From positions 1 to 64,000 of the forward strand of contig NZ_CALAHQ010000066.1 of assembly GCF_937892565.1 (NCBI RefSeq): a stretch of 64,000 bases of DNA, in the 5' to 3' direction. Source of the DNA: an uncultured Roseicyclus sp. Lineage in GTDB: Bacteria; Pseudomonadota; Alphaproteobacteria; Rhodobacterales; Rhodobacteraceae. This document shows, one piece after another, positions 1-8,873 of this stretch. Positions within the stretch are counted from its first letter, which is position 1, and every line of letters starts with the position of its first letter. The notes beneath the pieces were generated by a model. That model worked only from the letters and a program-made list of their open reading frames with translations. It ran no database searches and had not been told where the DNA came from. Position numbers and translations under genes: made by a program.

Positions 1-8
1 CCCCGCCC

Positions 9-647
9 ATGTCCCCGCCCCATGCCCCGACCGCCGCGCCCGATCCGCGGCTTTCGGCCGCCGCGGCGCTCAGGAACCGTGACGCGATTGCAGCTGAGTT
101 GATCCGCCTTGCCCCGCCACGGGGTCTTGCCCTGGAACTCGCCTCGGGCACGGGGGAACATGTGATCCGCTTTGCCGCCGCGATGCCCGGGCTGATCTGG
201 CAGCCGACCGACCCCGACCCGACCCGCCGCGCATCCATCGCGGCATGGGCGGCCGACGCGGGCTTGGGAAACATCCGCGCGCCCCGGCATCTGGATGCGG
301 CACAGCCCGGCTGGGCCAGGGATCACGGGCCGGCCGAATTGATCGTGCTGATCAACCTGTTGCACCTGATCTCGGGGCCTGCGGCGCGGACCCTGCTGGC
401 CGAGGTGGCGGCGGCCCTTGCCCCGGGCGGCTGCTTTGCGCTTTATGGCCCCTTTTTGCGTGATGGGCGGACCACCAGCGATGGCGATGCGGCGTTCCAC
501 GCGGCTTTGCATGCGCAAGACCCGGCCATCGGTTACAAGGATGCGGCCGATGTGGCCGGCCTGCTGCAAGATGCCGGGCTGGTCCATGCGGGCACCATCA
601 TGATGCCCGCCAACAATCTGCTGATGGCGTTCGGCCGCCCGGCCTAG
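9..647 (+). CDS. DUF938 family SAM-dependent methyltransferase-like protein
   Basis: A 212-residue protein resembling the DUF938 family, class I methyltransferase-fold proteins of unknown substrate. The SAM-binding glycine motif is visible as ELASGTGE at about residues 43-50, followed by an acidic strand end (PTDPDP) and a strand LIVLINLLHL that fits motif IV. The N-terminal AAALRNRDAIA is typical of the family. Only 8 bases precede the start, so no ribosome site can be judged. Its stop overlaps by 4 bases the stop of the convergent flavoprotein gene on the other strand, leaving no room for a separate terminator. The true substrate cannot be read from the sequence. Confidence 0.85.
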   Translation: MSPPHAPTAAPDPRLSAAAALRNRDAIAAELIRLAPPRGLALELASGTGEHVIRFAAAMPGLIWQPTDPDPTRRASIAAWAADAGLGNIRAPRHLDAAQPGWARDHGPAELIVLINLLHLISGPAARTLLAEVAAALAPGGCFALYGPFLRDGRTTSDGDAAFHAALHAQDPAIGYKDAADVAGLLQDAGLVHAGTIMMPANNLLMAFGRPA

Positions 648-3145
648 CCGTCGGCCCGGATGGCCGCGTTCTGCGGATCATAGGGGCTGTCTTCGGTCAC
701 CACCGCATCCCAGAGATCGCGGAACATGCGCAGCTTGAGCCGGGTGCCGGGCTTTGCCAGATCGGGGCGCACATAGCCCATGCCGATCTGCTTGCCAAAG
801 GCCACCGAATAGCCCCCCGAGGTCAGCCGCCCGATCTTTTGCCCGTCATGCAACAGCGCCTCGCGCCCCCATGGATCGGCATCGGCCGGCCCGTCGATCA
901 GGACCGTGACACAGGCGGCGCGAATCCCCGTGGCCAGCATGCGGGCCTTGCCGGTGAAATCCTTGTCCAGATCGACGAAGCGATCGAGCCCCGCCTCGAG
1001 CGGCGTGGCATCGCGCCCCAGTTCCGTGCCAAAGGCGCGATAGCTCTTTTCCTGCCGGAGCCAGTTCTGCGCCCGCGCCCCCACCAGCGTCAGCCCGTGT
1101 TTTTCGCCCGCGGTCATCAACTGGTCCCACAGATGGCGCTGCATCTCGATGGGATGGTGCAATTCCCAGCCCAGCTCGCCCGTATAGGCCACCCGGATCG
1201 CGCGCACCGGGCACATGCCCAGTTCGATGGTGCGCATCGACAGCCACGGGAAGCGCTTGTTGCCAAGCACCGTGTCCGGGTCGGCGTCCCTGACGATCTC
1301 GGCCAGCACGGCGCGCGATCTGGGGCCGGCGAGGGCAAAGACACCCCATTGCGTGGTGACGTCATGGATATCGACATATCCGCCGCCTGTGCCCATGAAA
1401 TCCTCGGCCGACTTGATCAGGTAATCGGCGTCATAGGCGGTCCATGCCCCCGCGGAGACAAGGTAGTATTCCTGCTCGGCCAGCCGCACGATGGTATATT
1501 CCGTGCGCACCGTGCCGGCATTGGTCAGCGCATAGGTCAGGTTGATCCGGCCCACCTTGGGCAGCCGGTTGGTGGTGAAACGGTCCAGAAAGGCCGTGGC
1601 CCCCGGCCCGCGCACCAGATGCTTGGTGAAGGCCGTCGCATCGATCAGACCCACGCCGTGCCGGATCGCCTGGGCCTCGGCGCGGGCATGGGTCCACCAG
1701 CCCCCGCGCCGGAAACTGCGCGTGTCGTGGTCGAACCCCTCGGGCGCATCCTTGGGCCCGTAGTAATTCGGCCGCTCCCAGCCATTGACCTGCCCGAATT
1801 GCGCACCCAGCGCCTTTTGCCGGTCATAGACGGGCGCGGTGCGCAAGGGGCGGCAGGCTTCGCGTTCCTCATCGGGATGGTGCAGGATGAAGACGTGCTC
1901 GTAGCATTCCTCGTTCTTGCGCGCGGCATATTCGGTGGTCATCCAGGACCCGTAGCGCTTGGGGTCAAGGGCGGCCATGTCGATCTCGGCCTCGCCTTCG
2001 ACCATCATCTGCGCAAGGTAATGGCCCGTGCCGCCCGCCGCCGTGATCCCGAACGAGAAGCCTTCGGCAAGCCACATGTTGCGCAGGCCCGGTGCCGGGC
2101 CGACCAGCGGATTGCCGTCGGGGGTGTAACAGATCGGGCCGTTGTAATCATCCTTCAGCCCCACCGTTTCCGAGGAGGGAATGCGGTGGATCATGCTCAT
2201 GTATTCCGCCTCGATCCGCTCCAGATCCAGCGGGAAGAGATCGGCGCGAAAGCTTTCGGGAACGTCATATTCAAAACAGGCGGGCGCGCCCCGCTCATAG
2301 GGGCCGAGGATCCAGCCGCCGCGTTCCTCGCGGACATACCATTTGGCGTCGGCATCACGCAAAACCGGATGTTCGCCATGCGACTTGCGCCATTCGACCA
2401 GCGCGGGGTCGGGTTCGGTCACGATATACTGATGCTCGACCGGAATGGCGGGGATCTTGATCCCCAACAGGCGGGCGGTCCGCTGGGCGTGGTTGCCGGT
2501 GGCGGTGACCACATGTTCGGCGGTGATGATCACCTGCTCATCCGACGGCACCAGATTGCCGCCCTTTTCCACCATCTTTGTCGCGGTCACGCGCCAGTCT
2601 GTGCCGGTCCAGGCATAGCCGTCGACCTGCCATTTCCGTTCGATCGCGACACCACGCTGGCGCGCGCCCTTGGCCATGGCCATGGTGACATCGGCGGGGT
2701 TTATGTAGCCATCGGTCGGATGATAGATCGCGCCCTTCAGATCCTCGGTCCGCACGAGCGGCCAGCGTGCCTTGATCTCGGCCGGGGTCAGCCATTCATG
2801 GGCGATCCCGACCGTTTCGGCGGTGGTGGCATAGAGCATGTATTCATCCATGCGCGCATCCGTCTGGGCCATGCGCAGATTGCCCACCACCGAAAACCCG
2901 GCGTTCAGACCGGTTTCCGCCTCGAGCGTCTTGTAGAACTTGACCGAATGGTCGTGGATGTGGCTGGTCGCGAACCCCATGTTGAACAGCGGCAAAAGCC
3001 CTGCCGCATGCCAGGTGGAGCCGCTGGTCAACTCGTCGCGCTCCAAAAGCATCACGTCGTGCCAGCCCGCGCGGGCCAGATGATAGGCAATCGAGGTGCC
3101 GACGGCGCCGCCGCCGACAACAAGGGCTTTGACATGCGTTTTCAT
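644..3145 (-). CDS. GcvT-type FAD dehydrogenase (dimethylglycine/sarcosine dehydrogenase-like)
   Basis: An 833-residue two-part enzyme. The N-terminal half is a DAO-type FAD oxidoreductase: dinucleotide fold VVGGGAVG at residues 9-16 and STWHAAG at 43-49, whose His matches the residue that carries covalent FAD in dimethylglycine dehydrogenase. The C-terminal half is a GcvT-like (aminomethyltransferase) domain that in the family passes the released one-carbon unit to tetrahydrofolate. Expected reaction: oxidative N-demethylation of a methylated glycine or related amine, forming methylene-THF. I chose the ATG at 3145, which sits 11 bases after AAAGGA and directly before the FAD fold; an in-frame start 13 codons upstream adds nothing family-like. 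It lies beyond the terminator of the bmp operon, so it is probably separately transcribed. The exact substrate is not determined. Confidence 0.85.
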   Translation of the reverse strand: MKTHVKALVVGGGAVGTSIAYHLARAGWHDVMLLERDELTSGSTWHAAGLLPLFNMGFATSHIHDHSVKFYKTLEAETGLNAGFSVVGNLRMAQTDARMDEYMLYATTAETVGIAHEWLTPAEIKARWPLVRTEDLKGAIYHPTDGYINPADVTMAMAKGARQRGVAIERKWQVDGYAWTGTDWRVTATKMVEKGGNLVPSDEQVIITAEHVVTATGNHAQRTARLLGIKIPAIPVEHQYIVTEPDPALVEWRKSHGEHPVLRDADAKWYVREERGGWILGPYERGAPACFEYDVPESFRADLFPLDLERIEAEYMSMIHRIPSSETVGLKDDYNGPICYTPDGNPLVGPAPGLRNMWLAEGFSFGITAAGGTGHYLAQMMVEGEAEIDMAALDPKRYGSWMTTEYAARKNEECYEHVFILHHPDEEREACRPLRTAPVYDRQKALGAQFGQVNGWERPNYYGPKDAPEGFDHDTRSFRRGGWWTHARAEAQAIRHGVGLIDATAFTKHLVRGPGATAFLDRFTTNRLPKVGRINLTYALTNAGTVRTEYTIVRLAEQEYYLVSAGAWTAYDADYLIKSAEDFMGTGGGYVDIHDVTTQWGVFALAGPRSRAVLAEIVRDADPDTVLGNKRFPWLSMRTIELGMCPVRAIRVAYTGELGWELHHPIEMQRHLWDQLMTAGEKHGLTLVGARAQNWLRQEKSYRAFGTELGRDATPLEAGLDRFVDLDKDFTGKARMLATGIRAACVTVLIDGPADADPWGREALLHDGQKIGRLTSGGYSVAFGKQIGMGYVRPDLAKPGTRLKLRMFRDLWDAVVTEDSPYDPQNAAIRADG

Positions 3146-3319
3146 GGCCGGGCGGGTCCTTTGGGAATGGGCGCGGAAATCCACGCCCTACCTGCCCGAG
3201 TGGCGCGGCTTGCGCCACACCCACCCGACCGAAATCGATACGAAAGCGACATGACCTGGCCCGGCCTCTGCCTTTGCGAAACATTCCGGGCCAGCCCGGA
3301 ACAGGCGGGGCAGAGCGCC

Positions 3320-3341
3320 CGAATTTTCGTACGAAAATTCG
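3320..3341. repeat. 22-bp perfect palindrome upstream of the flavoprotein gene
   Basis: The half-site CGAATTTTCGT is followed immediately by its exact complement, with no spacer and no mismatch. It lies 175 bases upstream of the flavoprotein start and 26 bases from the bmp terminator. It is AT-rich inside a GC-rich intergenic stretch. It could be an operator for a dimeric regulator or a palindromic intergenic repeat; one copy cannot decide. Confidence 0.7.
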
Positions 3342-3366
3342 CACCCCCGTTTTGCTGCGCAAAACG

Positions 3367-3397
3367 AAAAAGGCCCGCCGGACAGGCGGGCCTTTCG
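3367..3397 (-). terminator. Rho-independent terminator after the BMP binding-protein gene
   Basis: Inverted repeat AAAGGCCCGCC / GGCGGGCCTTT (11-bp stem, 5-base loop), followed on the minus strand by TTTTTCGTTTT. It begins about 20 bases after the bmp stop codon and closes the seven-gene leftward operon. Confidence 0.85.
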
Positions 3398-3414
3398 CGA
3401 CAAGGCAAGATGGA

Positions 3415-4491
3415 TCAGTTCGGGATTTCGCCGGTGATGCCTTCGACATAGAAGTTCATGCCCAAAAGCGTGCCGTCATCGGCCACTTCGCCCGCAGCCA
3501 GCCAGGCCGAGCCGTCTTGCTTGTTGATCGGGCCGGTGAAGGGGTGATAGGTTCCCGCCTTCAGCGCATCGATCATCACCTGCGCCGAAGCGCGCACCTC
3601 GGCCGGGATCGCCTCGGTCAGCTCGCCGATCACGACCATGCCCTCGGGCATGCCTTCCCAGATGTCGGACTGTGTCCATGTGCCGTCCATCGCTTCACCG
3701 ACACGACGGATGTAATAGGGCGTCCAGTTGTCGATGATCGAGGCCACGCGGGGGCGGGGCGCGAACTGGATCATGTCGGATGCCTGGCCAAAGGAGATGA
3801 TGCCGGCTTCCTGAGCCACGGTCTGGGGTGCGGTCGAATCGGTGTGCTGCATGATCACATCCGCGCCCGCATCGATCAGCGCCTGTGCGGCATCCGCCTC
3901 GATCGCGGGATCGAACCAGGTATAGGCCCAGACGACGCGGAACTCGACATCGGGGTTGACCGCGCGCGCGTGCAGGAAGGCCGAGTTGATGCCCTGGATC
4001 ACCTCGGGGATCGGATAGGACCCGATGTAGCCGATGATGTTGCTTTCCGTCATCTGCCCTGCGATGTGTCCGAGGACGGCGCGGCCTTCATAGAAGCGGG
4101 CGTTGTAGGTCGAAACATTGGAATGCTCGCGCATGTAACCCGTCGCATGCTCGAAATAGACATCGGGAAACTTGGCCGCCACCGCATTGGTCGCTTCGCC
4201 ATATCCGAAGGAGGTGGTAAAGACCATGTCCGCACCGCCAAGGATCATCTGGGTGATCGACCGCTCTGCATCGGCGCCTTCGGGCACGCTTTCCAGATAG
4301 ACGGTTTCGACAGCGTCGCCGTAATGGGCTTCCACGGCCAGGCGTGCCTGATCATGTTCGTAGGTCCAGCCGTAGTCACCGGGCGTGCCGACATAGATGA
4401 AGCCGACCTTGAAGGGGTCTTGCGCAACAGCCGGCAGCGCAAGGCCCATGGCCAATGCGGCCGATGCAAGAAGTTTTGGCAGCAGTTTCAT
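3415..4491 (-). CDS. BMP family ABC transporter substrate-binding protein
   Basis: A 358-residue periplasmic binding protein of the BmpA/Med family, which binds nucleosides or purine bases. Residues 1-24 are a signal peptide (Lys-rich start, hydrophobic core, cleavage after AVAQ). The mature protein starts with FKVGFIYVG, the first strand of the fold, and has the family-typical GDYGWTYEHDQ. There is no lipobox Cys, so it should be a free periplasmic protein. GGAGG lies 8 bases before the ATG. It is the last gene of the xdh-transporter operon, after a 95-base gap from the permease, and is followed by a strong terminator. Context with xanthine dehydrogenase suggests a purine ligand. Confidence 0.9.
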   Translation of the reverse strand: MKLLPKLLASAALAMGLALPAVAQDPFKVGFIYVGTPGDYGWTYEHDQARLAVEAHYGDAVETVYLESVPEGADAERSITQMILGGADMVFTTSFGYGEATNAVAAKFPDVYFEHATGYMREHSNVSTYNARFYEGRAVLGHIAGQMTESNIIGYIGSYPIPEVIQGINSAFLHARAVNPDVEFRVVWAYTWFDPAIEADAAQALIDAGADVIMQHTDSTAPQTVAQEAGIISFGQASDMIQFAPRPRVASIIDNWTPYYIRRVGEAMDGTWTQSDIWEGMPEGMVVIGELTEAIPAEVRASAQVMIDALKAGTYHPFTGPINKQDGSAWLAAGEVADDGTLLGMNFYVEGITGEIPN

Positions 4492-4569
4492 TCAGATATC
4501 CTCCAGTTTGGATAGGGGGTAAGGATGCGCGCTGGCGCGTGCGGGGTGGATTGTGTGTCTGGTGTCTGT

Positions 4570-4583
4570 CGCATGCGCATGCG
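4570..4583. repeat. 14-bp palindrome between permease and binding-protein genes
   Basis: CGCATGCGCATGCG is its own complement. It is placed in the only sizeable gap (95 bases) within the seven-gene operon, just after the second permease stop codon. A structured spacer here could affect mRNA processing and let the binding protein be made in excess over the membrane parts, but this is inference. Confidence 0.4.
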
Positions 4584-4586
4584 CCC

Positions 4587-5510
4587 TCATCCAGATGCAT
4601 GAAAGATGCGGCCCAGCATGGCGGGCGCGTTCAGCGCGGCCCGCGACCGGTCCGACGAGATGATCACCAGCACGATGATCGTGATCAGATAGGGCGAGGC
4701 ATCCAGAAGCGCCACCGGAACCCCCACCTCGGCGGCCTGCAGGCGCAACTGCAGCGCCGCGATCCCGCCAAACAGCCACGCGCCCAGCAGCACGCGCCAC
4801 GGCTTCCACGACGCAAAGACGACCAGCGCCAGGGCGATCCAGCCTGCACCGGCTGTCATCGCCTCAAGCCAGTTCTGCACGCGCACCACCGACAAGAACG
4901 CCCCGCCAAGCCCGGCACAGGCGCCGCCGAACAAGATGGCCGCGATGCGGATGCGCACCACCTTGTAGCCCAGCGCATGGGCGGCATCGTGGTTTTCGCC
5001 CACCGCCCGCAGCACCAGCCCGATCCGTGTGCGCGTCAGGCCATACCAGACCGCTGCCACCAGAATCAGCGCCACATAGACCAGCACCGAATGCGAAAAC
5101 AAGATCGGTCCGGCAACCGGGATATCGTGCAACGCGTCCGGAAAGGGGCGGAACACCGCAGGCAAGGCCAGCCCGCCATAGCCCACCCCGATCAGCGCGG
5201 CCAGACCCAGCCCGAACAGCGTCAGCGCCAACCCCGAAGCGACCTGATTGGCCAGCAGGATCTGGGTCAGGATGGCGAACAGGAAAGCCAGCGCAATTCC
5301 CCCGCCCATGCCCGCCACGAACCCCAGAAAGGCCGAACCGCTGTGATGGGCCACGACAAAGCCACAGACCGCGCCCATGATCATCATCCCCTCGACCCCG
5401 AGGTTGAGCACGCCCGCCTTTTCCACCACCAATTCGCCGATGGCCGCCAAAAGGATGGGGGTTGCCACCGTGATCAGCGCGACGATCAACGTGACGGGAT
5501 CCACGATCAT
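4587..5510 (-). CDS. ABC transporter permease (nucleoside/purine type), second subunit
   Basis: A 307-residue integral membrane protein of the BPD_transp_2 family (the branched-chain amino acid / sugar / nucleoside class of permeases). The family motif EKAGVLNLGVEGMM lies at residues 30-43, and eight or more hydrophobic segments follow. The ATG overlaps the preceding permease stop as ATGA, showing translational coupling. Together with its partner permease it forms the membrane channel for the BMP binding protein and the fused two-domain ATPase of the same operon. A much longer open frame continues upstream but is a shadow of the first permease. Confidence 0.9.
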   Translation of the reverse strand: MIVDPVTLIVALITVATPILLAAIGELVVEKAGVLNLGVEGMMIMGAVCGFVVAHHSGSAFLGFVAGMGGGIALAFLFAILTQILLANQVASGLALTLFGLGLAALIGVGYGGLALPAVFRPFPDALHDIPVAGPILFSHSVLVYVALILVAAVWYGLTRTRIGLVLRAVGENHDAAHALGYKVVRIRIAAILFGGACAGLGGAFLSVVRVQNWLEAMTAGAGWIALALVVFASWKPWRVLLGAWLFGGIAALQLRLQAAEVGVPVALLDASPYLITIIVLVIISSDRSRAALNAPAMLGRIFHASG

Positions 5511-6592
5511 GCCAAGGCCCCCCGCTTTCGCCTGATCCGGTAATTGGCCATCACATCCAGCGCCAGAAGAAAGAACAACAGCATCCCCTGAAATGCCTGT
5601 ATCGCAGGGGCCGGAATGCCCAGCATCAGCTGCGCCAATTCCCCCCCGATAAAGGTCAGGGCCATCAAGAGCCCCGCCAGCAGGATGCCGATCGGGTTGA
5701 GCCGCCCCAGAAACGCCACGATGATCGCCGTGAACCCGTAGCCCACATTGAAATCGATCGAGATGCGACCGGCGGGCCCCGCCACTTCGAACAGCCCCGC
5801 CGCCCCCGCCAGCGCGCCTGACACCCCCATGCACAAGATCACCAGACGGCCCGCATTCACCCCGCCAAAGCCCGCCGCGCGCGGCGCCTGGCCCGCCAGC
5901 CGGATCTGATAGCCCAAGATGTGCCGCGTCATGATCACATGGGCCGCGATCACCGCGACAAAGGCCGCCACGACCCCCAGATGCATCCCCGTGCCGGCGA
6001 TCAGTTCCGGATTGTCGGTGCCCGCATGGCGCGCCAGATTGCGCGACCCCGGAAAGCCCGAGCCTTCGGGATTGCGCAGCCATCCCGTCGCGGCGGAGGC
6101 CAGCATGGCCTCGGCGACATAGACCAGCAACAGCGACACGAGGATCTCGTTGGTGCGCGCATAGACCCGCAAAAGCGCGGGGATCATCGCCCAAAGCACG
6201 CCCCCGGTCAGCCCCGCCACCAGCATGCCCGGAAAGATCAGCGGGTGGGTCGATGGCCAGAACGCCAGCCCGAACGCCGCGCCGCACAGCGCGCCCACGA
6301 TATACTGACCCTCGGCCCCGATGTTCCAGATCCCCGCCCGGAAACCCAGCGAAAGCCCGATCGCGATCAAGATCAGCGGCCCCGCCTTGACCAGCAGCTG
6401 GGGCCGTGAATAGCCCGCGAATTGCTCGGAAAACAGCGGATCCCAGAAGATGATGCGGATCGCCTCGACCGGATCCTTGCCCAGCGCCGCAAACATCGCG
6501 CCGCCCGCGATCATGGTCAGAAGCACCGCCAGAACCGGGCCGCCGATGACCCAGGCCTGTGCCGGCTGGGGGCGCTTTTCCAGAACGATCAT
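5507..6592 (-). CDS. ABC transporter permease (nucleoside/purine type), first subunit
   Basis: A 361-residue membrane permease, the longer of the pair typical of BMP/nucleoside importers. It has a short charged N-terminus, then a helix at about residues 14-32, and the family stretch GFRAGIWNIGAEGQ at about 83-96. About ten hydrophobic segments are visible. The start codon overlaps the ATPase stop as ATGA, and its own stop overlaps the next permease start the same way. The tight overlaps argue that ATPase and both permeases are made in step. Confidence 0.9.
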   Translation of the reverse strand: MIVLEKRPQPAQAWVIGGPVLAVLLTMIAGGAMFAALGKDPVEAIRIIFWDPLFSEQFAGYSRPQLLVKAGPLILIAIGLSLGFRAGIWNIGAEGQYIVGALCGAAFGLAFWPSTHPLIFPGMLVAGLTGGVLWAMIPALLRVYARTNEILVSLLLVYVAEAMLASAATGWLRNPEGSGFPGSRNLARHAGTDNPELIAGTGMHLGVVAAFVAVIAAHVIMTRHILGYQIRLAGQAPRAAGFGGVNAGRLVILCMGVSGALAGAAGLFEVAGPAGRISIDFNVGYGFTAIIVAFLGRLNPIGILLAGLLMALTFIGGELAQLMLGIPAPAIQAFQGMLLFFLLALDVMANYRIRRKRGALA

Positions 6593-8103
6593 GCCACGGC
6601 CTCATGCATGTCATGCGCCCCGCCCAGCATCAGGCCGATCTCTTCCATGCTCAGGCCGCGTGCGGGTCGTGGCGCCGAAAGCCGACCCTCACTCAGCGCG
6701 CAGAACCGGTCCGAGATTTCCAGCAGCTCATCGAGATCCTGGCTGATCACGATCACCGCTGCCCCGCCCTGCGCCAGATCCAGCAAGGCTTGGCGGATCG
6801 CGGCGGCCGCGCTTGCATCCACCCCCCATGTCGGCTGGTTGACCACCAGAACCATGGGCTCTTGCAAGATTTCACGCCCGATCACGAATTTCTGCAGATT
6901 GCCCCCCGACAGCGCGCGGGCCGCCACCCAGGGCCCCGGTGTGCGCACGTCGAAGCGGCTGATGATGCGGTTGGCGAATGCGCGCGTCCTGGCCCAATCC
7001 ACAAAGCCGTGCCTGTCCAAACCCTGTCTGAGCCGCCCGGTCAAAAGCGCGTTTTCCGTCAGGCTCATCTCTGGGGCGGCTGCGTGGCCCAACCGTTCCT
7101 CGGGGGCACACAACAGGCCCAGCGCGCGCCGCGCATTCGGACCCAATGCGCCGATGCCCTGTTGCTTGAACATGATCGCGTCGGGCGCCACCCGTGTTTC
7201 ACCCGACAGCGCCGCCAAAAGTTCATCTTGGCCATTGCCCGCGACACCACCAATCCCCAGCACCTCGCCTTCCCGCACCAAAAAGGCGATATCGCGCAGC
7301 GCGGTGCCAAACGGGTTGGCCGGTGTCGCACTCAGCGCCCGGACCTCCAGCAGCACTGCGCCGGGGTCATGATCCGGGCGCGCGGGCTGGCTCAAGGATT
7401 TGCCCACCATCAATTCGGCCATATGTGCGGCCGTTACCTCGCGCGGGGTGCAGGCGCCGACCTTGCGCCCCAGCCGCAAGATCGTGGCCGCATCGCACAG
7501 CGTGCGGATTTCCTCAAGCTTGTGCGAAATATACAAGATCGCCGTGCCCTCGGCCGCCAGCTTGCGCAGGGTGTGAAACAGGATCTCGACCTCTTGCGGG
7601 GTCAGCACCGATGTGGGCTCATCCATGATCAAGAGCTTGGGGTCTTGCAACAGACAGCGGATGATCTCGACCCGCTGGCGTTCGCCCGCGCTCAGATCGC
7701 CCACCAGCCGATGCGGATCAAGCGGCAGGCCATAGGTCTGGCTTACCGTGGTAATCCGTTGGGCCAGGTCGCGCGATTTCGGCGGATCTTCCATGCCCAG
7801 CGCGATGTTCTCGGCCACGCTCAAGGCCTCGAACAGGCTGAAATGCTGAAACACCATCGCCACGCCCGCCGCGCGCGCGGCCCGCGGCGCGCCCGGCGCA
7901 TAGGCAGCGCCGCGCAACCGCATCGTGCCGCGGTCGGGCTTGACCAGCCCATAGATCATCTTGACCAGAGTGGATTTGCCCGCACCGTTTTCACCCAAAA
8001 GCGCGTGGATCTCGCCGGGTGCAATCGAAAAAAAGATATCGTCATTGGCCACGACGCCCGGATAGGCCTTGCAAAGCCCCTCGATCTCCAAGAGCGCCGT
8101 CAC
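6589..8103 (-). CDS. ABC transporter ATPase, fused two-domain (nucleoside/sugar importer type)
   Basis: A 504-residue ATPase with two ABC domains in one chain. Domain 1 has Walker A GENGAGKS at 38-45, signature LSAGERQRVE and Walker B LLIMDEPTS. Domain 2 has a degenerate Walker A (GVAGNGQDEL), signature LSGGNLQKF and LVVNQPTWGVD in the Walker B region; this asymmetry is usual for nucleoside, ribose and galactose ATPases. I chose the GTG at 8103, because it overlaps the xdhC stop as GTGA and because homology begins there; the longer open frame reads through xdhC in another frame. It energises uptake by the two downstream permeases. Confidence 0.9.
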   Translation of the reverse strand: MTALLEIEGLCKAYPGVVANDDIFFSIAPGEIHALLGENGAGKSTLVKMIYGLVKPDRGTMRLRGAAYAPGAPRAARAAGVAMVFQHFSLFEALSVAENIALGMEDPPKSRDLAQRITTVSQTYGLPLDPHRLVGDLSAGERQRVEIIRCLLQDPKLLIMDEPTSVLTPQEVEILFHTLRKLAAEGTAILYISHKLEEIRTLCDAATILRLGRKVGACTPREVTAAHMAELMVGKSLSQPARPDHDPGAVLLEVRALSATPANPFGTALRDIAFLVREGEVLGIGGVAGNGQDELLAALSGETRVAPDAIMFKQQGIGALGPNARRALGLLCAPEERLGHAAAPEMSLTENALLTGRLRQGLDRHGFVDWARTRAFANRIISRFDVRTPGPWVAARALSGGNLQKFVIGREILQEPMVLVVNQPTWGVDASAAAAIRQALLDLAQGGAAVIVISQDLDELLEISDRFCALSEGRLSAPRPARGLSMEEIGLMLGGAHDMHEAVA

Positions 8104-8873
8104 GTCGTGATCACTTTCCCCGGGTGGATCGGCTTGGCTGCCGATTCCTTGTGCAGATGCTCTGTCAGTAGCCGCCCGGCCACCCCGACGGCAATGGCTT
8201 GCGGATGTCTGCCAAGCCGCGGGTCGCCGATGGGGCAGGCAATGCGCGAAATTTCGGCATCCTTGCACCCCAATGCCTTGAGGCGCGCCTGAAATCGCGC
8301 CCATTTGGTGTCTGATCCGATCAACCCGCAACTGGCAAAGCCTTGGGCAAGTGCGGCGTGACACAGCGCCAGATCGATCTCGTGGCTATAGGTGAGGATC
8401 AGGTGATGGGCGGCTTTGGGGGCATGCGCCATCAGCCGGGGCATGTCGGCGGTCACCACCCGGTCGACGCCGTCGGGGATCTGGGCGGGAAAGCGCGTGG
8501 CGCTGTCATCGATCCAGGTGATCGCCACCTCTGGCAAGGGGGCCATGACCGCCACGACCGCGCGCCCGACATGGCCCGCCCCCCAGACCCAGAGCGGTGC
8601 GCCTTCGGGCCGCTCGAGCGATCGGGCCGCCTCGAAACGCAAACCGACCGCGCCGCCGCAACACTGCCCCAGGCCGGGGCCCAGCGGCAGGCGGTGATCG
8701 GCGCGGTCCTGACCGTCGGCCAGCATCTGACGTGCGATGCGCATCGCCTCCCATTCCAGCGCGCCGCCCCCGATGGTGCCCACAATGTCATCCGCGCGCA
8801 CCAGCATCGCGGCCCCAACCTCGCGCGGGGCGGAACCTTGCACGCTTGAAACCGTGACGCGGATGCCGGTCAT
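8100..8873 (-). CDS. xdhC: Xanthine dehydrogenase accessory protein XdhC
   Basis: A 257-residue XdhC/CoxF-type chaperone. In Rhodobacter, XdhC binds molybdenum cofactor, promotes its sulfuration and delivers it to XdhB. Visible features are the N-terminal GSAPREVGAAMLV and GTIGGGALEW stretches and the Rossmann-like LWVWGAGHVGRA section, all family hallmarks. The start at 8873 overlaps the xdhB stop as ATGA; the stop overlaps the ATPase GTG start. It is the hinge of the operon between the enzyme genes and the transporter genes. Confidence 0.92.
   Translation of the reverse strand: MTGIRVTVSSVQGSAPREVGAAMLVRADDIVGTIGGGALEWEAMRIARQMLADGQDRADHRLPLGPGLGQCCGGAVGLRFEAARSLERPEGAPLWVWGAGHVGRAVVAVMAPLPEVAITWIDDSATRFPAQIPDGVDRVVTADMPRLMAHAPKAAHHLILTYSHEIDLALCHAALAQGFASCGLIGSDTKWARFQARLKALGCKDAEISRIACPIGDPRLGRHPQAIAVGVAGRLLTEHLHKESAAKPIHPGKVITT

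Noticed and set aside
839-3451. A very long open frame antisense to the flavoprotein gene (870 codons)
   Set aside because: It mirrors a strongly supported gene, has no family resemblance and no suitable start; long antisense frames are usual in GC-rich DNA.
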